Shown: positions 54,158 through 63,127 of the stretch, piece after piece
Numbering within the stretch: the first letter of the stretch is position 1
How the letters are laid out: each line of letters begins with the position of its first letter
NCBI GenBank assembly: GCA_021775095.1
Contig: JAJFII010000060.1
Span: 55,275 to 119,274 of the forward strand
Source: Rhodospirillales bacterium
Lineage (GTDB): Bacteria > Pseudomonadota > Alphaproteobacteria > Rhodospirillales > Casp-alpha2
Direction: 5' to 3'
DNA length: 64,000 nucleotides
Made by a program: the position numbers and the translations under genes
The notes under the pieces: model-generated
Database searches by the model: none
What the model was told of the DNA's origin: nothing
The model's input: the letters and a program-made list of their open reading frames with translations, nothing else

Positions 54158-55033
54158 ATGCTTCGTTTGGCGTTGTATCTGGGTACCAATCTGGCGATCG
54201 TTATGTTGATCAGCCTGACCTTCCGGATTTTGGGCCTGGAAGGCCTATTGCAGCAGAACGGTGTCGATCTGAATATCGAAGCCTTGATCGTCTATTCAGC
54301 GGTCATTGGCTTCATCGGATCGTTCCTCTCGCTGTTCCTGTCGAAGTCTTTGGCCAAGGCGAGCATGCGCGTTCGGGTCATTGACACGCCGCGTGACGGC
54401 ATCGAGCATTGGCTGGTCGATAGCGTCCGCCGCCAGGCGGCGAAGGCCGGCATCGACATGCCCGAGGTCGGCATATTCGATCATCCATCGCCGAACGCCT
54501 TCGCCACCGGTTGGAACAAAAACGCCGCGCTGGTCGCTGTGAGTACAGGTCTGCTCGAACATCTGGATCGCGGCGAGGTCGAGGCGGTGCTGGGCCACGA
54601 GGTCAGCCACGCAGCCAATGGCGACATGGTTACCATGGCATTGATTCAGGGCGTGGTGAACACCTTTGTCATCTTTCTCTCGCGAACCGTCGGTTTTCTC
54701 GTCGACCGCCTTGTTTTTCGAGTCGAACGCGGACATGGTCCAGCGTTTTGGATCACCTCGATGATCGCGGAAATGGTCTTCGGTGTTCTCGCCATGACAA
54801 TCGTCATGTGGTTCTCACGCCGGCGCGAGTTCCGCGCCGACGCTGGCGGTGCGAAACTTGCCGGACGACGCAATATGGTCAACGCGCTTAAACGCATACA
54901 TCAAGCTCATGACGCGCCAAAATTGCCGGACGAAATGGCGGCACTCGCCATCAATGGTGGACGTGTGCAGGCCCTTTTCGCTAGCCATCCGCCATTGGAA
55001 AAACGGATCGCCGCCCTGCAGGAGATGGCTTGA
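54158..55033 (+). CDS. htpX: M48 membrane zinc protease HtpX
   Basis: 291 aa from ATG 54158 (a TTG at 54143 is in frame). Two N-terminal helices, then the zinc site His147-Glu148-x2-His151 in LGHEVSHAANGD and the third ligand Glu224 in RRREFRADAGG. Two further helices lie between (GVVNTFVIFLSRTVGFLVDR and MVFGVLAMTIVMWFSRRREF). HtpX degrades misfolded membrane proteins. The closing LFASHPPLEKRIAALQEMA is typical. A 53-bp remnant with the same sequence lies at 51846, showing a past duplication or rearrangement nearby. Confidence 0.95.
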   Translation: MLRLALYLGTNLAIVMLISLTFRILGLEGLLQQNGVDLNIEALIVYSAVIGFIGSFLSLFLSKSLAKASMRVRVIDTPRDGIEHWLVDSVRRQAAKAGIDMPEVGIFDHPSPNAFATGWNKNAALVAVSTGLLEHLDRGEVEAVLGHEVSHAANGDMVTMALIQGVVNTFVIFLSRTVGFLVDRLVFRVERGHGPAFWITSMIAEMVFGVLAMTIVMWFSRRREFRADAGGAKLAGRRNMVNALKRIHQAHDAPKLPDEMAALAINGGRVQALFASHPPLEKRIAALQEMA

Positions 55034-55187
55034 ATGTGCGCCCACCCTGCTGCAAACCAATGGAACGGATCAGGTTATTGCAAATTTCTCTGGCCTTTCG
55101 TTGCTAACTCCACCAAGGATGAGAAACCATCCCTGTTCTGAACCAATGGATGACATGTTAAGCTTAAGAGTCGAAAGGGAAGCCCTG

Positions 55188-55634
55188 ATGTTAACTCTGC
55201 CAATACGCCTGCTGACTTGCCTCGTGACCCTGTTGTTTTTAGCTACCGTTGGGATAGCCGTCGCCGAGGACAAACCAACGCCGCAGCTAGTCGTGCCGAC
55301 GGTTGAGGACAAGTTGGACAAGCGGCCGTTTCTCGACCGGACGGCTGATTTTCTCGTCCGCACGCGAGAACGCCTCGATGCCCTGGAAGCAAAAGCCCGG
55401 AGCGAAACTGCCAATCGTAAGATTGAGGCCGCAGACGCGGTAAACAAAACCAGAGAAAAGCTGCGGGAGGCAGAGGCCAAGTACCAGAACCTAAAGAAGG
55501 CCACAAGTGAATCTGCAGCCGATATTTCCTCTGGCGTAAAAGTTGCTTTGGATAATCTGTCAGCCGCATATAAGGATGCCAAAAGCCGGTTCGATCAGGC
55601 GAAAAAAGATCCAGAGAAAGACTCTCGACAATAG
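55188..55634 (+). CDS. Periplasmic coiled-coil protein of unknown function
   Basis: 148 aa from ATG 55188 (AGGGA nine bases upstream); an open frame upstream to 54849 lies antiphase within htpX and is not real. Signal peptide LLTCLVTLLFLATVGIAVAE. The mature part is mainly charged helix (FLVRTRERLDALEAKARSET, then KTREKLREAEAKYQNLKKAT, then AYKDAKSRFDQAKKDPEKDS), so a coiled coil is likely. No family recognised. It lies 154 bp after htpX on the same strand; a stress-related link is only suggested by position. Confidence 0.75.
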   Translation: MLTLPIRLLTCLVTLLFLATVGIAVAEDKPTPQLVVPTVEDKLDKRPFLDRTADFLVRTRERLDALEAKARSETANRKIEAADAVNKTREKLREAEAKYQNLKKATSESAADISSGVKVALDNLSAAYKDAKSRFDQAKKDPEKDSRQ

Positions 55635-55755
55635 GCCAGGTCGGCGCCGGTCATCCCGATTACCCACTGAAACGCGAAGTCGCTGTAACGCTGACGATGA
55701 TGACAAGGGCCTTTACGGTGCCTGAACCCTCTACAAAAAATAGGAAATAAAAAGA

Positions 55756-56793
55756 ATGCCTAGCGAACTTATTGCCTTATCCACGTGGCTAGGCATCATT
55801 CTATGTGTTTCGCAGTCGGCGATATTTTCTGGATTGAATCTCGCCATGTTCAGTTTAAGCCGGTTGCGTTTAGAAGTTGAAGTGTCATCAGGCAACGCAA
55901 ACGCCCGCAAAATTCTCTCACTTCGAGAAGACTCAAACTTCCTCCTAACGACAATTCTATGGGGCAATGTTGGCGTAAATGTCCTTTTGACGCTGCTATC
56001 TGATAGCGCGCTAACCGGCCTTTCCGCATTCTTATTTTCGACAATTGTCATCACAGTGTTTGGTGAGATTGCGCCGCAAGCCTATTTTTCCCGACACGCA
56101 ATGAGCGTCGCCTCATCTCTCATACCGGTTCTGCGGTTCTATCAGGTTCTTCTGTATCCAGTTGCAAAACCGACAGCGATTATCCTGGATAAATGGCTTG
56201 GGTCAGAGAGCATTCAGTATTTTCGCGAACACAATTTTCGCGAACTGATTAAGAAACATCTTGAAGCCCCGGACTCAGATCTCGACCGCCTGGAGGGGCT
56301 TGGGGCCCTAAATTTTCTGGCCATCGATGACCTGCCGATCGTATCGGAAGGAGAACCGCTTGATGCGCGAAGTGTCATGCAGTTGCCGTTTCGGGACGGC
56401 GCACCGACATTTCCAAACTATCAACCGATTCCCGAAGATCCGTTTTTGTCAGCCGTTGAAGCATCTGGCAAACAATGGATAATTATTACCGATGATACGC
56501 AGACGCCAAGGCTGGCGCTCGATTCTGATTCCTTCCTGCGCCGTGTATTGTTCAGAAAATCGATCGTTAACCCGCTCAGTTATTGCCATACGCCTATCGT
56601 AATCACGTCAAGTTCGGTTCCCCTCGGATCAGTGCTTGGTCGATTAAAAGTCGGGTCGAAAAAGCCGGGCGACAATGTGATTGAAAACGATTTGATCTTG
56701 CTCTGGGGGAAGGAAAACCGCGTTATCACCGGCCCGGATATTTTAGGACGATTGATGCAGGGGATCACTCTCGCTGATAAGACAGGCAGATAG
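55756..56793 (+). CDS. DUF21/CNNM-type membrane protein with CBS-like region
   Basis: 345 aa. The N-terminal DUF21 transmembrane part has SAIFSGLNLAMFSLSRLRLE at about 22-41 and FGEIAPQAYFSRHAM near 100-114, typical of CNNM/CorC-associated proteins. The CBS-pair region (~190-340) is degenerate: MQLPFRDGAPTFPNYQPI near 206 and KQWIIITDDTQTPRLALDSD near 237. The family takes part in Mg2+ or other divalent-ion export and homeostasis. The C-terminal transporter-associated (CorC_HlyC) domain is absent. mgtE is 5 kb away. Confidence 0.85.
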   Translation: MPSELIALSTWLGIILCVSQSAIFSGLNLAMFSLSRLRLEVEVSSGNANARKILSLREDSNFLLTTILWGNVGVNVLLTLLSDSALTGLSAFLFSTIVITVFGEIAPQAYFSRHAMSVASSLIPVLRFYQVLLYPVAKPTAIILDKWLGSESIQYFREHNFRELIKKHLEAPDSDLDRLEGLGALNFLAIDDLPIVSEGEPLDARSVMQLPFRDGAPTFPNYQPIPEDPFLSAVEASGKQWIIITDDTQTPRLALDSDSFLRRVLFRKSIVNPLSYCHTPIVITSSSVPLGSVLGRLKVGSKKPGDNVIENDLILLWGKENRVITGPDILGRLMQGITLADKTGR

Positions 56794-56947
56794 GGGCGCA
56801 AATTGCTTGGCTTTGTATGGTCCGGAGCCAATCGAAAGCTGCGACGGAGGATAGGCAATGGTCATTGCCCCGACGCATAACAAAAAACCCAGCCGACTTT
56901 TCTCTTTAGGCCGGTGCGGCGGACACAAATGACGATCCTGTTTAAGT

Positions 56948-58163
56948 TTATTCCGCGTCATCATTGGCAAAGTGCCGCAACCAGACTTCCGTTCGTCTTT
57001 TGTCGCGCCCTTCATAATCTCGGATCACCTGCCCGAGGTCGCCGAAATCCTGGGTTTCCATGGCAGCGCCGATCTCGGTCAATCGCATTGTATACCAAGC
57101 GGTTATTCCGCCCTCCGGGGCATCGGAGAATCTGGGGAAAACCGGCTCCGGTTTCTGACCGGCGTTCCAGAGGTCGGCAAGGCAAGGCTCAAGCACGAGC
57201 GCACGGGCAAGGCCAACCATATCGACCGCTCCGCTGGCCACGGCATCCTCAGCCTGCCGGCGCGTTTTGAAACCACCTGTCAGCATCAGTGGCTTGGCTG
57301 TCACAGCGCGGGCACGCTTCGCGAATTCAATGAAATAGGGGCCTTTTCCTGCCCCACCGGACGCGGATTTTGCGCCAGGAAAGTAAGTCCTGCCGCTAAT
57401 GTCAATCAAATCGACGGATGAGCCGTCGAGCGCCGCAACCACGTCGAGTGCTTCTTCCTAGTCGAGACCGCCCACCAGTTGGTCTGAGGAATTGAGTTTT
57501 ACCGCGATTGGGAAACTCAGCCCGACAGCGGCGCGGATGGCGTCGATGGTTTCTACAAGGAGCCGCATACGATTGGCAATTGCCCCGCCGTATGGATTGC
57601 TTCGCTTGTTAAACAGGGGCGAAAGGAACTGACTGAGCAGAAACCCATGGGCCGCATGAACTTGCACACCGCTGAAACCAGCCTGCCGCGCCAACCGGGC
57701 TGTCCGCGCAAACTCCGAAGGCAATTGATGGATCTCGTCTGTTGTCAATTCCGCGCAGTACAGACCCGGGAGATCGAGAGTGCTCGGGCCTTTGGGGCGA
57801 CTGGTCGGCGGGTAAGCAAGCGCCCCCGCGTGACCGAGTTGCAGCCAGAGTTTAGTGCCGTTTTCGCCGCCCTGTTGGGCAAGGTCCTGGAAACGGCCAA
57901 GATCGGAGGCCTCGTTGAGCACCAGATTGCCCGGCTTCTCGGCGTAATCTGCGTTGCCTTGCACATCGCCGACTATCGATACCGCCACCCCGCCTCCGGC
58001 CCACCGCCGATACAGCCTGATTTGTTCAACTGTCGGATGGCCGGTTCCATCGCCTAAGGAATCCGACATGGCGGATTTCGCAATCCGGTTTTTTCAGAGT
58101 TACGCCACAGGGCAGTTTTAACGGCTCAAACAAATTTCCACCGGGTTGAATTTGTTCGTCCAC
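56948..58163 (-). pseudogene. Old Yellow Enzyme-type NADH:flavin oxidoreductase, disrupted by a frameshift and a stop
   Basis: Three consecutive pieces read as one OYE protein. From GTG 58163: DEQIQPGGNLFEPLKLPCGV then TL; at the run of six A (plus-strand TTTTTT, 58088-58093) the frame breaks by one base; with five A it would read TLKNRIAKSAMSDSLGD. The middle piece (to 58069 and down) has HAGALAYP, GVQVHAAHGFLLSQFLSP and NKRSNPYGG. A TAG at 57460-57458 follows NSSDQLVGGLD, then EEALDVVAALDGSSVDLIDI, ISGRTYFPG and LMLTGGFKTRRQAEDAV continue in the same frame to 56948. The flavin-binding and catalytic His motifs are otherwise preserved, so decay looks recent. A sequencing error could explain one lesion, hardly both. 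Confidence 0.9.
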
Positions 58164-58353
58164 GGCCCAATTCCCCAGCTTGCATTAACATCCACGACAA
58201 CCACCAGCACAACAACATAACGCCAAGCTCAGGCGCTATCCAGACCCCCGCGCATGGCACACGGTGGCGGCCAAGAACATCTTGAACACTTTGATCCGGA
58301 ACGAAATCAACGTGCCAAAGTCATACCTTTTGAGGCCGGGCGATTCCTCGGCC

Positions 58354-60210
58354 CTATAGGCCGTAATAGACAGGGGCAACCAGCGAGAAGGTAAGCCAGA
58401 TAATAACCGCCAACGGCACGCCCGCCTTGAGGAAATCGGCGAAGCGGTAGTGTCCCGGCCCCATGACCAGCAAGTTGGTCTGGTAGCCGATCGGCGTACA
58501 GAAGGAACAGTTCGCAGCGAACAGCGTGGTGACGGCAAAGATATGCGGATCGATTCCTGCGGCCAGGGCAATATGAACCCCGATCGGGGTAAAGAGTACG
58601 GCACAGGCATTGTTACTAATCAGGTTGGTGAATATGACAACGATCAGGAAATGGGCCGATAACAACACGGCAGGACCGGCACCGGAAAAGAGTCCAATGA
58701 TGACCTGCTCGGCGATGAAAGTGGCCCCGCCAGTTGCTTCCAGCGCGGTTCCCAGTGCTAAGGACGTGGCGACAATGAACACAAGTTTAAAGTCGATACT
58801 GCGCAGAGCAGCACTCAGGCGAATTGCCCCAACTAAAATCATCAGGGTTGCACCAAGAAATGCCACAACGACGATCGGCAACAGATCAGTTGCGGCAAGC
58901 GCAACCACGCCAACGAAGATCGTCAGTGCCCGTTTCGATCGGCGAAATGTTGGCACATCGACTGCAGACTTCTCCAAGACCACCACGTCCCGTTGGCTCG
59001 GCAACGAAGCGATGACTTCATCGGTACCGTAAAGCAACAAAATATCGCCGACCTCCAATGTAATGTCGTTCATTCTCGAGCGGATCATGCGGGCCCGACG
59101 CTGCAACCCCAGAACCAGACAACCATAGGATTCAAGAAACCGCTTGCTTCGAATTGTTCTTCCGGTCAGGCCGCCGCCTGGGGCGACCATGGCTTCGACG
59201 ATTTGCCGATGGGCCGAAGGAGGGGTTCCGCCCGGACCCAATTCCAATTCCAGTTCGGAATCGCTTGGAATCACTCCAAACTCGTGCATTTTGACGTCGG
59301 TCAATACCTTCCGCGACGTCGCGATTACCAGTATGTCTCCGGCTTCCAAGGGCGATTGTTCGAAGGGCGGTAAAATCGCCCGACGCTGGCGCCAGATTAC
59401 CAGCACGGTAACGTCGACAGGCAGGTCTCGGAAATGGCCGGCGACGGGAACGACACCGATCAGGGGAGAGCTCTTCTGGACGGTGAGATGGGACAGGAAC
59501 TGTTGCCCGGAGCGAGCCGACAAACCGTCTCTGTGCGGGGTTTTCCTGGGCAGCAGCAGCGGACATATAAACAGGATATAGACAAGTCCCGCTGCCGCCA
59601 GGATGACACCCATTGGTGTAAAATCAAAAAACCCAAAGGGCGCGTAACCCAGGTCGGCAAGCGAACGGGAAACCAGCAAGTTGGTACTGCTGCCGATCAA
59701 CGTGGTCATACCGCCGAGAATTGCCGCGAAACTTAAGGGCATCATGACCTGTGCGGCACGATGGTTCATTTTCGCCGATAGGGCGAGCAGGACGGGAATG
59801 AAAATCACCACCACGGGGGTATTGTTCAAAAAGGCGGACATTACGGAAACACCCACAAGTATAATGGCTATCGCATAAGCCATGTTGCCACCGCTAAGGT
59901 CATACATAATATTGGCAACCCTGTTGAGCGCGCCGGTGGACACCAGCGCCTGGCCAATGATGATCATGGAAAGCACGGTAATCAGCGCCGGATTACCGAA
60001 ACCGGCCAGCAGGGTATGGGCGTCGAGCAGGTTTTGCGCCGTTGGGCCGCGAAGCGGGTATAAGTGAAAGACGATGATCATGACTGCGAGGCAGAGAGCG
60101 GACGAGACCTCAATCGCGAGCCGCTCCCATATGTATAAGACGATCAACGCGACGATGAAGGCGAAAGTTACCCACATAGGGAAAGTTGGCGCAACCGTCG
60201 GCAGCAGCAT
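58354..60210 (-). CDS. SLC13-type transporter with two RCK/TrkA-C domains
   Basis: 618 aa. About eleven helices in two halves: N-terminal MSAFLNNTPVVVIFIPVLLA near 125-144 and GGMTTLIGSSTNLLVSRS near 170, C-terminal IFTNLISNNACAVLFTPIG near 545 and CTPIGYQTNLLVMGPG near 585, the paired SNT/NTP-type Na+-coupled carboxylate motifs. Between them (~230-405) are two TrkA-C/RCK-type cytoplasmic domains (SPLEAGDILVIATSRKVLTD and ITLEVGDILLLYGTDEVIAS). Members carry di- or tricarboxylates, sulfate or similar anions; the RCK part may sense a ligand. Substrate open. Confidence 0.92.
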   Translation of the reverse strand: MLLPTVAPTFPMWVTFAFIVALIVLYIWERLAIEVSSALCLAVMIIVFHLYPLRGPTAQNLLDAHTLLAGFGNPALITVLSMIIIGQALVSTGALNRVANIMYDLSGGNMAYAIAIILVGVSVMSAFLNNTPVVVIFIPVLLALSAKMNHRAAQVMMPLSFAAILGGMTTLIGSSTNLLVSRSLADLGYAPFGFFDFTPMGVILAAAGLVYILFICPLLLPRKTPHRDGLSARSGQQFLSHLTVQKSSPLIGVVPVAGHFRDLPVDVTVLVIWRQRRAILPPFEQSPLEAGDILVIATSRKVLTDVKMHEFGVIPSDSELELELGPGGTPPSAHRQIVEAMVAPGGGLTGRTIRSKRFLESYGCLVLGLQRRARMIRSRMNDITLEVGDILLLYGTDEVIASLPSQRDVVVLEKSAVDVPTFRRSKRALTIFVGVVALAATDLLPIVVVAFLGATLMILVGAIRLSAALRSIDFKLVFIVATSLALGTALEATGGATFIAEQVIIGLFSGAGPAVLLSAHFLIVVIFTNLISNNACAVLFTPIGVHIALAAGIDPHIFAVTTLFAANCSFCTPIGYQTNLLVMGPGHYRFADFLKAGVPLAVIIWLTFSLVAPVYYGL

Positions 60211-60667
60211 GACCTGATATCCTTCGCTAGCGAGGGTACGGGAGGGCTTAGTTTAACGTAAATTTTGACGTTGGGATACGAAATTTAAGGCCGTTCAATC
60301 CCCATGGATTTTAAAAACAGACCTATTTTTTTATGTGACATTACGGCCATAACCTGACGTTTTTTTTGAAAAGACCCTGGAACTACAGACACCTCTTTGG
60401 TTCACTTTAAAGGACCTGGGATCACGATGGCATGGCCTATTCACGACCCCAATGAATTCGAGAAAAGTGCGGTTGGCCAGGTCGCGATTTTACTGCTTTC
60501 TCACAAACAAAGCGTCCGCCAAAACCCTCTTAATTTGCCAATACGGTTGCATAGCCAGTCGAACTTGGCCCGTCCTGTCTGTGCAATCATTTCCAATACG
60601 ACGACCCAAGCCCCGCAGCTTCATTACCGGTCGCCATGGCGGCGGAATTGGCATTAGCCTTGTCGTG
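60211..60667. other. Intergenic region upstream of the SLC13-type gene
   Basis: 457 bp. AT-rich near 60260-60370 with runs of T. An 86-codon ORF at 60397-60657 has no recognisable features and I do not call it. No terminator or RNA gene recognised. Confidence 0.5.
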
Positions 60668-61318
60668 TTACTTACTTTTACCCTTGGACTTAAGGCGGTT
60701 TGCGGTAGCAGGTGGCTTGGCCGTCTTATTTTTGTTGGATTGCCGTTTTTTGGGGGTTGCCTGAGACTCCGGCGACTTCTCTGTCGAAATCGGCTTTTTG
60801 GTTGCGGGCGGGAGATCTTTGTCCGCTGCCAAACCAACCGTATCCAACATCGTTTTCTGCAGATTGTTCAAGTTCTTTTGCAAGTCCTGGAAGGTTTCAT
60901 TGGCCATGTTACGCCATTGCGAGATGGTTCTCGATGTCTTCTCGGTAATCTCTTCGCCCTGTTCGCGGACCCCATCAAATGTCTCGCTGCCGCGCTCTCG
61001 TACCCCATCCAAAACGGTGTTCCATTGGCCACCCAGGTCATGCAGCCGTGTTTGCATTTGACTAAGTGTTTCTTCGGAGCGGCTGGGGCGCGCATACAAC
61101 CGGTCAAGTTTGCGCGAGATGCGCTTTAGCAGAACGAGGACTTCATCCGTGCCGCCGTCGGTTAAAGTTGCTTGGGCTGCATTCTTCAGCGCCGCCGAAG
61201 CCCAGGCATTCACCGTACGGCGTTGCTTACGGGCTGCTTCAGCAATGACCGCCTGCGACTTGGGCGAAAGCCCGGTAATCGACAACGTAGAGGTTGCCAA
61301 AATCTTTTTCGTCGCCAT
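60668..61318 (-). CDS. Coiled-coil protein with a ribbon-helix-helix-like start and Lys-rich tail
   Basis: 216 aa from ATG 61318 (GGGGAGGGA seven bases upstream). Residues ~9-45 (STLSITGLSPKSQAVIAEAA, then RKQRRTVNAWASAALKNAAQ) resemble a ribbon-helix-helix DNA-binding motif. Residues ~60-150 are helical and coiled (SRKLDRLYARPSRSEETLSQ, then TFQDLQKNLNNLQKTMLDTV). The last ~55 residues are Lys/Pro/Ala-rich (KKRQSNKNKTAKPPATANRL), as in histone H1-like tails and PhaF-type phasins. It could be a nucleoid- or PHA-granule-associated protein; no family recognised. Confidence 0.75.
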   Translation of the reverse strand: MATKKILATSTLSITGLSPKSQAVIAEAARKQRRTVNAWASAALKNAAQATLTDGGTDEVLVLLKRISRKLDRLYARPSRSEETLSQMQTRLHDLGGQWNTVLDGVRERGSETFDGVREQGEEITEKTSRTISQWRNMANETFQDLQKNLNNLQKTMLDTVGLAADKDLPPATKKPISTEKSPESQATPKKRQSNKNKTAKPPATANRLKSKGKSK

Positions 61319-61446
61319 CTTCATTCCCTCCCCACTAGATTCCAATAATTAGCACATTTCGGTGCGACCAGCAACGTTGCAAACTGCTGCGCGATGACAG
61401 CAAAACATGACAAACCGCGCCGATGGACGCCGGTTCGCGCACGTCT

Positions 61447-62811
61447 TTAGGGTACCAACTTAGTCAATAATGTCGCGGCAAATGTGAGAACCAGGAAAAA
61501 CCCGCAAATATCAGTTACCGTCGTCAGGATGGGCCCGGAAGCGACGGCCGGATCAACACCGAACCGCTTTAACATCAACGGCACAACGCCACCGATGGAG
61601 ACGGCGATTAGGGTGTTCAGCGCCAATGCGCTACCGACCACAAGGCCCAGATACGGATTGCCCTTCCAGGCCCAGGCAACCACGCCGAGGAGAATGCCGA
61701 GGACAACTCCGTTGACGGCACCGACCGAAATCTCCTTCAGCCAGACGCGGAAAATCTCGGAAGGCTTAACGATACCGAGCGACAATTCGCGCATGCTAAC
61801 AGCCACCGCCTGGTTACCGGAACATCCGCTCATGTCGGAAATAATCGGCAGGAACACTGCCAGCGCGATGACGGCACCAAGGGTTTCGATATGAAGGGCG
61901 ATCACACTTGCCGCCGCAATATTTAGGACAATGTTGACGCTGAGCCATGATAAGCGGCGGCGCGACCGGGTAAACATCGGCAGAGTCCGGATCTCGTCGC
62001 CGCCGACAATGCCGTGCATCCGCAGCATTTCCTGCTCAGCCCGCTTGGCGAGCGCATTCTGAACTGCCGAACGACGAACGATGCCCAGCAGCCGGCCGTG
62101 GCGATCGACAACAGGAACAGCCGAGAAAGAACGGTTTTCAAAAAAATTCTTCAGATCATCCAGCGGTGCTTTGGCTTGCGCGAACAAGGATGGCACCATG
62201 ACATTGGCAAGCGGGATATCGCGTGAAAAATTAACCAGTTCGCTAACCTCAATCACACCGACGAGCCGCCCCCAGTTAGACACCACATACGCGTAGCGCG
62301 AAACGTATTCATCGATGTTGTCGGCTAACGACTGAATTTCATCGACGGCATCACCGACTGTGACGCTTTCCTCAAAACGAAAATACTCGGTGACCATGAG
62401 ACCGCCTGCAACATCGTCGGCATAACTCGCCAGTTGACGGGCTTCGTCCGCCTCATCGGGAGCCATTTTTTCTAAAATCGCCTCCGCATCTTCATCGTCG
62501 AGGTCGGCAATCAAATCCGCCTGCTCGTCGCTCTGCATTTCCGTAACAATTTCGGCGGCGTCTTTGGGTTTGAGGTATTCCATGATGTCTGCGGCCTGCT
62601 CGTCGGGAATGTCTTCAATCAGATCCGCCGCATTGGCCGGCGTCAGCCTGGTCAAAACTTTCTCCTGATGCTCCGGATCCAGTCGCAAGATCGCGCGAAC
62701 CGCCTCATTCGGGTCCAGCGATGAAAGATAGGATTCCAGATCTCCGGAATCACTTGCTTCCGCCAATTCAAGTAGACGCTCCCATGATTTCATTTCCGGT
62801 TCTATCGACAT
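61447..62811 (-). CDS. mgtE: Magnesium transporter MgtE
   Basis: 454 aa from ATG 62811 (AAGGAG seven bases upstream; a TTG at 62826 is in frame). The N-domain of superhelical repeats is plain (LTPANAADLIEDIPDEQAAD, IMEYLKPKDAAEIVTEMQSD), then two CBS domains (~135-255; VGVIEVSELVNFSRDIPLA and GRLLGIVRRSAVQNALAKRA) that sense Mg2+, and a five-helix channel domain with LPIISDMSGCSGNQAVAVSM near 330-349. The NQA motif and the pore aspartate region are intact. It imports Mg2+ when cell levels fall. No M-box riboswitch recognised upstream. Confidence 0.96.
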   Translation of the reverse strand: MSIEPEMKSWERLLELAEASDSGDLESYLSSLDPNEAVRAILRLDPEHQEKVLTRLTPANAADLIEDIPDEQAADIMEYLKPKDAAEIVTEMQSDEQADLIADLDDEDAEAILEKMAPDEADEARQLASYADDVAGGLMVTEYFRFEESVTVGDAVDEIQSLADNIDEYVSRYAYVVSNWGRLVGVIEVSELVNFSRDIPLANVMVPSLFAQAKAPLDDLKNFFENRSFSAVPVVDRHGRLLGIVRRSAVQNALAKRAEQEMLRMHGIVGGDEIRTLPMFTRSRRRLSWLSVNIVLNIAAASVIALHIETLGAVIALAVFLPIISDMSGCSGNQAVAVSMRELSLGIVKPSEIFRVWLKEISVGAVNGVVLGILLGVVAWAWKGNPYLGLVVGSALALNTLIAVSIGGVVPLMLKRFGVDPAVASGPILTTVTDICGFFLVLTFAATLLTKLVP

Positions 62812-63127
62812 CTCATTCTCCTTCAAATGTGGCCGACGCCGGTTTCAGGCGCTGCTGGCCGCTGGCTTCGGCATATTCAACCCTTGATGTAACATCACCA
62901 CATTTCCAATCCGTAGCCAACAAGATAGGCCGGCGCAACGGGTTGATGGCTGGGTTCGCCATGGCAAACTCACGTCAATAAGGTTGACGTTCAAAACCTT
63001 AAAATCCTACTCACAGGCAGCCATATCCGTTATCGGTCCCAGCCCAACAAAAATCTCAGGTTACCGCATGAGCGGTTTCGTTCCCTTGCCCACAACGGAC
63101 ACTTATTTCATCACTTTAATCAAACCT
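62812..63127. other. Intergenic region between mgtE and the AraC gene
   Basis: 316 bp. One small inverted repeat, AAGGTT-(9)-AACCTT at about 62978-62998, without a T-run on the minus strand beyond it. Nothing else recognised. Confidence 0.45.

Noticed and set aside
60397..60657. 86-codon ORF in the SLC13 upstream gap
   Set aside because: No Shine-Dalgarno of note, no domain, no membrane or signal segment; length is compatible with chance.
60452..61129. 225-codon plus-strand ORF
   Set aside because: Mostly antisense to the Lys-rich coiled-coil gene; Arg/Leu/Cys-rich translation typical of a shadow frame.
62812..63127. Mg2+ riboswitch (M-box) before mgtE
   Set aside because: No extended paired structure or terminator stem could be recognised by eye; the only inverted repeat is 6 bp.
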